Assembly: GCF_001591385.1 (NCBI RefSeq)
Contig: NZ_BCUU01000024.1
Span: forward strand, 1 to 59,077
Length of the DNA: 59,077 nt
Reading direction: 5' to 3'
From: Variovorax soli NBRC 106424
Lineage (GTDB): Bacteria; Pseudomonadota; Gammaproteobacteria; Burkholderiales; Burkholderiaceae_C
Shown here: in pieces, positions 50,510-59,077 of the stretch
Position numbering within the stretch: position 1 is the first letter of the stretch
Layout: each line of letters begins with the position of its first letter
The notes under the pieces: model-generated
What the model was told of the DNA's origin: nothing
The model's input: the letters and a program-made list of their open reading frames with translations, nothing else
Database searches by the model: none
Made by a program: the position numbers and the translations under genes

Positions 50510-51925
50510 TCAGGCCGCGATCTCGGCCAGCTGCAGCGGCCGCTCCACGCACAGGCGGAAGCGCCCGCGGCCGGTCTTCTCGAGGTGGATGCCCGGCCTG
50601 GACTCCAGCAGCCGGCGGTGCAGCAGCACCAGTCGGGCCTCCAGGTTGTCGGCCACGTCGGGCAGCCCGATGCTCGGGTCCAGCCGCAATTCGCGGTTGC
50701 TGAATTCGCAGCGGCCTTCCTGCGTGTATTCGCGCAGCAGCTTCCACAGAATTGCGCCGGCCACGCCTTTGATGAGGTAATTCTGGTCGATGAAGATGCT
50801 GTCGTTGGCGCTGTAGCGCCGCACGAGCAGCGGGGCGCCGGCGGGTGCCGGCCGCGTCGGCGCAGGGGCCGGCGCGGCCATGCCGTTCAAGCAAGGAGCG
50901 GGCGCGGCGGGCGAGGGCGGTTCGGCGGCGCGAGGCGCTTCCGGTTCGGCATCTGCCTGCAGCAGCGCCAGCGCCGCGCCCAGGTGGCCGGCCATGGCCA
51001 CCAGCGCGTCTTCGTCCTGGAAGCCGAAGCGCATGTCCTGCGGGCTTTCGACGAACAGCACGCCCGACAGCTGCCCGGCCGAGACGATGGGCACCGCCAG
51101 CTGGCTGTGCGGCTCGGCCAGGCCCGGAAAGGGAATGTCAGTCGCCAGCCCCAGCGCCGGCTCGACCGCCTGCATGCTGGTGCGCACCGCGTGGGTGTAG
51201 CTGGCGGCATGGGTCATGTGGCTGATGCGCACCGGCGTGCGCTCGCGCGCGCACACGCCGATCACGCCGTGGCCCATCTCGATCTCCGAGCCGATGCCCG
51301 ACTGCGCATAGCCGCAACTGGCCACCGTGTACAGGCGCTGGCTGGCGGGGTCGAGCATCAGCACCATGGCGTGGCGCACGTCCAGCTGCTCGGACAGCAC
51401 GGCCAGCGAGGCTTGCAGCAGCTCGTCGGTGGAGGTGCAGTGCGACAGCCGTTCGGACAGGCGGCGCAGCGCGGCGAGCATGTCCAGGCGCGGCGCCGGT
51501 TCGGCCAGCCGGTGGCCCGGCACGTCGTCGATGGCCAGCACCTGGTAGACGTCCGAGCCCAGCAGGCGGAACACGTCGGCCAGGCCGGTGTGCGAGGCGA
51601 TGCCCGCCAGCTGCGCCTTCATGCCCTCGAACAGCGGGCCCGACGTTTCGGTGCGCAGGTAGCGCAGGTGCAGGCGGTAGAAGCCGCAGGTCATCGGATG
51701 CATCACCAGCACCGTGCCGTACGGATTGGCCAGGATGTTCTGCCGCGTCTTGTTGAAGAACTGGAAGGACAGCGCCACATGGCGCTCGTCCACGTAGTAC
51801 ACCTGCGAGAGGTAGGCCACGTTGGGCGTGCCGTCGGCGGTGCTGGTGGCCATCATGGCGGGCACCACGCCGTCGAAGCAGGCGCGGATGGACTGCAGCG
51901 TGACCGGTGCCGCGGCAGCGCTCAT
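50510..51925 (-). CDS. PNPOx-like and GAF domain protein with C-terminal winged-helix-like region
   Basis: The 471-residue protein starts with a flavin-reductase/PNPOx-like split barrel (about residues 20-150: GTPNVAYLSQVYYVDERH). A GAF domain follows (about 170-320: LLQASLAVLSEQLDVRHAMVL, LAVPIVSAGQLSGVLFVES), then a disordered Pro/Ala linker, and a C-terminal 90-residue region (KGVAGAILWKLLREY, RLLESRPGIHLEKTGRGRFRL) that looks like a winged helix of response-regulator type. It may sense a redox or heme/flavin cue and act on DNA. Its ATG overlaps the stop of the previous gene. Confidence 0.75.
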   Translation of the reverse strand: MSAAAAPVTLQSIRACFDGVVPAMMATSTADGTPNVAYLSQVYYVDERHVALSFQFFNKTRQNILANPYGTVLVMHPMTCGFYRLHLRYLRTETSGPLFEGMKAQLAGIASHTGLADVFRLLGSDVYQVLAIDDVPGHRLAEPAPRLDMLAALRRLSERLSHCTSTDELLQASLAVLSEQLDVRHAMVLMLDPASQRLYTVASCGYAQSGIGSEIEMGHGVIGVCARERTPVRISHMTHAASYTHAVRTSMQAVEPALGLATDIPFPGLAEPHSQLAVPIVSAGQLSGVLFVESPQDMRFGFQDEDALVAMAGHLGAALALLQADAEPEAPRAAEPPSPAAPAPCLNGMAAPAPAPTRPAPAGAPLLVRRYSANDSIFIDQNYLIKGVAGAILWKLLREYTQEGRCEFSNRELRLDPSIGLPDVADNLEARLVLLHRRLLESRPGIHLEKTGRGRFRLCVERPLQLAEIAA

Positions 51926-52437
51926 GCCGGCGCTCCCTGGACGATCTGGCTGCCTGCCTTGGGGCCGGGCGTCTGGTCGAAGGCCTGGGCGGGCGTGAAG
52001 CTGATGGCCACCAGATCCTCCAGCTCGAAGGCGAGCATGGCGTGCAGGAACTCCAGCCGGTAGCCGATGCTGCAGATCTCGTATTCCATGGCCTGGCGGT
52101 AGCGCATCAGCAGCGGCAGGTCGTCCGCCGTGGCTGCGCGGCCGTTGATGCCCGTGCCCTTGACCTGCACCGAGCGGTGCGTGCTGGGCGAGCTGAACAC
52201 CACGGCGATGCGCCCGCAAGAGGCCAGGTCCTGCAGCAGCTGCTTCGACTGGCTGCGCGCCAGGTACACGGTGATCTCCGTGCCGTCGGCGTTGATGCGG
52301 CTGCCCACGGCGCGCATCAGGCTCGGTCGCAGGGCCGCATCGCGCGAGGAGACGATGACCGACACGCCGCGGTCGATCATCTCGATGTGCTCGGGCGACA
52401 GCAGCCCGGGCGACGGCGCGGCCGGCGAGGGGCTCAT
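51922..52437 (-). CDS. PNPOx-like (pyridoxamine 5'-phosphate oxidase family) protein
   Basis: The 171-residue protein resembles the split-barrel flavin/heme-binding family: IDRGVSVIVSSRDAALRPSL, RIAVVFSSPSTHRSVQVKG. It is coupled at both ends by ATGA overlaps, with the CoA-transferase upstream and the PNPOx-GAF protein downstream, so all three are made together. Cofactor and substrate are unknown. Confidence 0.82.
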   Translation of the reverse strand: MSPSPAAPSPGLLSPEHIEMIDRGVSVIVSSRDAALRPSLMRAVGSRINADGTEITVYLARSQSKQLLQDLASCGRIAVVFSSPSTHRSVQVKGTGINGRAATADDLPLLMRYRQAMEYEICSIGYRLEFLHAMLAFELEDLVAISFTPAQAFDQTPGPKAGSQIVQGAPA

Positions 52438-53360
52438 TCGCTGCCTTCTTCGGGCGCCAGGGTGTGCAGGGGAATGTCCTGCCCGGCGGCCAGGCGGTCG
52501 AGCTCGGCGCGCGTCTGCCCGGCGAAATACTCGGCCACCGCGTGGTGGGTGGCGGAGCGGAACATCAGGGCCAGCGCCGCCTGCGGCGTGTCGGCGCCGG
52601 GCACGCCCACGGCCTGGCACAGGCGCTGCGCGAAATGTGGCTCCAGGGCGGCCACCGCCACGCGCCCGTCGGCGCAGGCGTAGACGCGGTAGCCGGCATG
52701 CGCGCCACCGACGGTGCCGTTGCGCTGGGTCAGGCCCCAGCTGTGCGGCAGCGCCAGGTAGTGCGCCGCGCCCGACAGCGTCACTTCGATGCGCACCCCG
52801 CGTCCGCTCGCGGCGCGGCGCAGCAGCGCCTGCAGCACCGCCTCGCTGGCCATGACCGAGCCGGCCATGTCGGCGAACAGGGTGGGAGGCAGGTCCAGCC
52901 CCGTGACCAGGCCGGCCTCGGCCATGTAGGTGAGGTCGTGCCCCGGCTCGTCGGCCCGCTCGCCCGAGGCGCCGACGATTTCCACCAGCGACAGCCGCGG
53001 GTGGTGCGGCTGCAGGCTGGCCCAGTCCACCCCCAGGCGGGCCGATGCCGCCGGCCGGAAGGAGGTGATCAGCACGTCGGTCTGTGCCAGCAGCGCCTGC
53101 AGGGTGGCCTGGCCCTCGGCCGACTTGAGGTCGGCCTGCACGATCTCGACGCCCTCGTGCATCACGGCGTAGGCCTGCGGGTTGTAGGCGCCCATGGGGT
53201 CGGCCGACTTGGCGTTGGGCGGCGGCGGGGCCTCCAGCTTGGTGCAGTGCGCACCCATCTGGCGGCAGCGCATCAGGGCGGCCGGGCCGGGCAGGTTGAG
53301 CGCCAGGCTCAGCACGCGCACGCCGTCGAGGGTGGGGCGGTCTTGGAGGGTGTTGGTCAT
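52434..53360 (-). CDS. CaiB/BaiF (type III) CoA-transferase family protein
   Basis: The 308-residue protein has the family start LDGVRVLSLALNLPGPAALM and segments GADL-like VQADLKS, TSFRPAASARLGV, and GLDLPPTLFADMAGS. It could be an alpha-methylacyl-CoA racemase or a CoA-transferase; the two are not separable by eye. At 308 residues it is shorter than the usual 380-400. ATG 53360 is chosen to start at the conserved region. Confidence 0.85.
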   Translation of the reverse strand: MTNTLQDRPTLDGVRVLSLALNLPGPAALMRCRQMGAHCTKLEAPPPPNAKSADPMGAYNPQAYAVMHEGVEIVQADLKSAEGQATLQALLAQTDVLITSFRPAASARLGVDWASLQPHHPRLSLVEIVGASGERADEPGHDLTYMAEAGLVTGLDLPPTLFADMAGSVMASEAVLQALLRRAASGRGVRIEVTLSGAAHYLALPHSWGLTQRNGTVGGAHAGYRVYACADGRVAVAALEPHFAQRLCQAVGVPGADTPQAALALMFRSATHHAVAEYFAGQTRAELDRLAAGQDIPLHTLAPEEGSE

Positions 53361-53388
53361 TGGGGGCGGATCGAATGGGGGCGTTCGT

Positions 53389-53778
53389 TCAGGAGGCAAT
53401 GTCCGCGCCGCGCTCGGCCAGCAGGGCGCGCAGCACGGAGCGGTGGCAGTGGTCTTCGTTCTCGCAGTAGCAGCCCATGGACATGGCGGCGGTGTGCGAC
53501 AGGGCGGCCAGCAGGTCCAGGCTGCGGCTGGCGTCGGCCGCGTTCATCTCGCTGCGGAACTTGCGCACGAAGGCGTTCCACTCGGCCGGCGTCTTCGCTT
53601 CCTGCGCCTGCTTCATGGTCTCCACCGAGGGGGCGAGGTTGGGGTACCACACGTCGTACCAGTCCTGCGCGGCGAACTGTTCCTTGGGCACGCCGCGCGG
53701 CGGGCGCCGCACCGTGCCGATGCGCAGGCCTTCGCCGGGTGTGCGCGGGGTGCCGAGGCGGACGATTCGAATGGGCAT
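53389..53778 (-). CDS. DUF488 family protein
   Basis: The 129-residue protein has the DUF488 segments IRIVRLGTPR, WYDVWYPNLAPS and the Cys-rich end CYCENEDHCHRSVL. Its biochemical role is unknown. It lies 28 bases upstream of the CoA-transferase and could be the first gene of that operon. Confidence 0.85.
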   Translation of the reverse strand: MPIRIVRLGTPRTPGEGLRIGTVRRPPRGVPKEQFAAQDWYDVWYPNLAPSVETMKQAQEAKTPAEWNAFVRKFRSEMNAADASRSLDLLAALSHTAAMSMGCYCENEDHCHRSVLRALLAERGADIAS

Positions 53779-53880
53779 GGGGGGTGGGGCTCCTCTGGCG
53801 GTCCTGTGGGTCCTGTTGGCGACGGCGGCTGCCGAGCTTGCCGAAGATACTCGCGAAAAGCCATCCAGGAGACACCCGAC

Positions 53881-54711
53881 ATGAGCACACCCGGCACCGA
53901 CACCCGCATCGAATGGACCCGCCACGACAACGGCGTGGTGCACCTGGCGCTGGCGCGCCCCGACAAGATGAACGCGCTGGATTCGGCGATGTTCGACGCC
54001 CTGATCGACGCCGGCGAGCGCCTCAAGGCCGATACAGGCGCGCGTGCCGTGGTCATTTCCGGGCAGGGCAAGGCCTTCTGCGCCGGGCTGGACATGCAGT
54101 CCTTCGCCGGCATGGCCGAACGCCATGCCGAGGACGGCAGCGGCGGCCCCGCGCGCACCGACCTGGCGGTACGCACCCACGGCATCTCCAATGCCTTCCA
54201 GCATGTGGCCATGGTGTGGCGCGAGGTGCCGGTGCCGGTCATCGCGGCGGTGCACGGCGTGGCCTTCGGCGGCGGGCTGCAGGTGGCGCTGGGCGCCGAC
54301 CTGCGCCTGGTGGCGCCGGGCACCCGCATGTCGGTGATGGAGATCAAGTGGGGCCTGGTGCCCGACATGGGCGGCATGGTGCTGCTGCGCGAGCTCGTCC
54401 GGGCCGACCTGGTGCGCGAGCTGACCTTCACCGGGCGCATCGTGGAAGCGGAAGAGGCGGTGCGCATCGGCCTGGCCACCCGCCTGGCACAGGACCCGCT
54501 GGCCGAGGCGCTGGCCCTGGCCGGCGAGATGGCCGGCAAGAGCCCGGACGCCATCCGTGCCGGCAAGCGGCTGCTCAACGCCAGCGCCGCCCTGGACGCG
54601 GCCGAGCTGCTCATGCGCGAGTCGGTCGAGCAGAAGGCCCTCATCGGCCGCCCGAACCAGGTCGAGGCGGTGCAGGCCAATCTGCATAAGCGCGCACCTG
54701 TCTTTCGTTAG
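53881..54711 (+). CDS. Crotonase-family enoyl-CoA hydratase/isomerase
   Basis: The 276-residue enzyme has the CoA-binding and oxyanion segments [25 protein letters not shown], and [19 protein letters not shown], and [12 protein letters not shown]. The exact reaction is unclear: the residues that define hydratases are not all evident. A GGAG ribosome-binding site precedes the ATG. It is divergent from the DUF488/CoA-transferase operon, and both act on acyl-CoA, which hints at one fatty or branched acid pathway. Confidence 0.88.
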   Translation: MSTPGTDTRIEWTRHDNGVVHLALARPDKMNALDSAMFDALIDAGERLKADTGARAVVISGQGKAFCAGLDMQSFAGMAERHAEDGSGGPARTDLAVRTHGISNAFQHVAMVWREVPVPVIAAVHGVAFGGGLQVALGADLRLVAPGTRMSVMEIKWGLVPDMGGMVLLRELVRADLVRELTFTGRIVEAEEAVRIGLATRLAQDPLAEALALAGEMAGKSPDAIRAGKRLLNASAALDAAELLMRESVEQKALIGRPNQVEAVQANLHKRAPVFR

Positions 54712-54771
54712 GGGCGCGCTGTAGTTCTTCCTGTTACGCTTTCCTCGCCATCGCCGGCAGGAGGCTACATC

Positions 54772-55197
54772 ATGGGGACAGCAGCAAGCAGCCCGACGCA
54801 CCGTGCCCGCACCTCGCCTCGCAAGGCCAACTCGGCCAGTGCCGTGCCGGCCAACATCGACGAATACATCGCCGGGTTCGGGCCCGGCACGCAGGCATTG
54901 CTGGAGCAGGTGAGGCAGACGGTGCGCGCGGCGGCGCCAGAGGCGCGCGAGGTCATCAGCTACCGCATACCGGCCTTCAAGGGGCACGGCATCCTGGTGT
55001 ACTTCGCGGCGTTCAAGGCGCACATCGGCTTCTATCCGCCGGTGCGCGGCGATGTCGAACTCGAAAAGGCGGTGAAGCCCTATGCCGGCGAGAAGGGCAA
55101 CCTGCGCTTTGCCATGGACCAGCCGCTGCCGCTGGAGCTGATCGAGCGCATCACGCGGCTGCGGGTGCGGCAGGACCAGGCGCGGGGCAGGCGCTAA
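54772..55197 (+). CDS. DUF1801 (YdhG-like) family protein
   Basis: The 141-residue protein has a basic, Ser/Ala-rich N-terminal extension (about 25 residues) and then the YdhG/CyaY-like fold: [47 protein letters not shown]. The function is unknown. The ATG has AGGAGG about 10 bases upstream. Confidence 0.85.
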   Translation: MGTAASSPTHRARTSPRKANSASAVPANIDEYIAGFGPGTQALLEQVRQTVRAAAPEAREVISYRIPAFKGHGILVYFAAFKAHIGFYPPVRGDVELEKAVKPYAGEKGNLRFAMDQPLPLELIERITRLRVRQDQARGRR

Positions 55198-55295
55198 GCC
55201 GGCACCGCTTGTTTCCGGCGGCATGGAGACCTTTGCCGCTGCCGCGCGGCGGGCTTCATGACGTCGCGTCGGCGAATGTCGGATCAGTCCTACGA

Positions 55296-55314
55296 CGCTT
55301 TGTCGGACAAAGCG
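55296..55314. promoter_or_regulatory. Perfect 19-bp palindrome upstream of the sensor kinase
   Basis: Arms CGCTTTGTC and GACAAAGCG flank one central G. It lies 144 bases before the kinase start in a 260-base gap that otherwise shows nothing recognisable. It could be an operator or a short transcript hairpin; no T-run follows. Confidence 0.4.
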
Positions 55315-55457
55315 CCAAGATGGCTGGCCTGAGGTGGCAAACGCCGTTGCGTGGGCACTGCGCTTCTCGCAAGAGTTTTCCGTTGAGCTGCATGGCACGC
55401 GGGCCTGGATGCCACGCCGGGCCTGCGTGCGTGTCCGTTACAGGAATGGGCCCTGCC

Positions 55458-59077
<3,620 letters not shown>

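Overview
The window is high-GC DNA read almost wall to wall in long genes. The order rodZ-ispG-hisS-yfgM-bamB-der-hfq-hflX-hflK-hflC-hisZ-purA, the use of HisZ as a separate HisG partner, and the protein sequences point to a betaproteobacterium of the order Burkholderiales, most likely Comamonadaceae (Variovorax/Acidovorax/Ramlibacter-like). The genus is an inference.

Layout. (1) 1-13.6 kb is a conserved plus-strand housekeeping block: the end of rodZ, isoprenoid synthesis (ispG), histidyl-tRNA synthetase, outer-membrane assembly (yfgM-like, bamB), the GTPases Der and HflX, Hfq, the HflKC complex, hisZ, purA and a phosphoribosyltransferase closed by an intrinsic terminator. (2) 13.7-18.8 kb is mixed metabolism: a VOC protein, an AraC regulator, a cystathionine beta-lyase-type enzyme, a divergent TesA/YbbA pair whose start codons share one CATG, and rlmB. 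(3) 18.8-26.2 kb is a tightly packed minus-strand array. Its head is an acetamidase/formamidase, followed by two tiny XapX-like membrane proteins, a 37-nt perfect hairpin, a fusion of an AraC-type regulator with a second complete acetamidase domain, a DUF1275 membrane protein, two short ChrA-type transporters, an aldo/keto reductase and a DUF3237 protein. The first five genes overlap or lie within about 65 bp of each other and look like one amide-utilisation operon. (4) 26.4-29.5 kb holds a YihY protein, an aquaporin and a patatin phospholipase.

(5) 29.5-39.8 kb is the accessory region: a protein made of three AP2-like repeats, then a 2771-residue CdiA/FHA-type exoprotein with a low-GC toxin-like C-terminus, a four-helix membrane protein one base downstream that is the probable immunity protein, and a frameshifted second CdiA 3' end. 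No CdiB transporter gene is visible. (6) 39.8-49.0 kb carries a MarR-GNAT fusion, a YgiQ-type radical SAM protein interrupted in frame by a palindromic repeat element, a secreted protein, and a phosphonate uptake set (LysR, PhnD, PhnC, PhnE) ending in an iron alcohol dehydrogenase of the phosphonate-associated kind. (7) 49.2-59.1 kb holds a hemerythrin-like protein, an overlapping operon of CoA-transferase, PNPOx protein and PNPOx-GAF protein, a crotonase, small conserved proteins, and a soluble poly-HAMP sensor kinase that runs off the end.

The two best candidates for something undescribed are the acetamidase operon with its regulator-enzyme fusion and paired micro-membrane proteins, and the CdiA toxin tip with its membrane partner and decayed second module.
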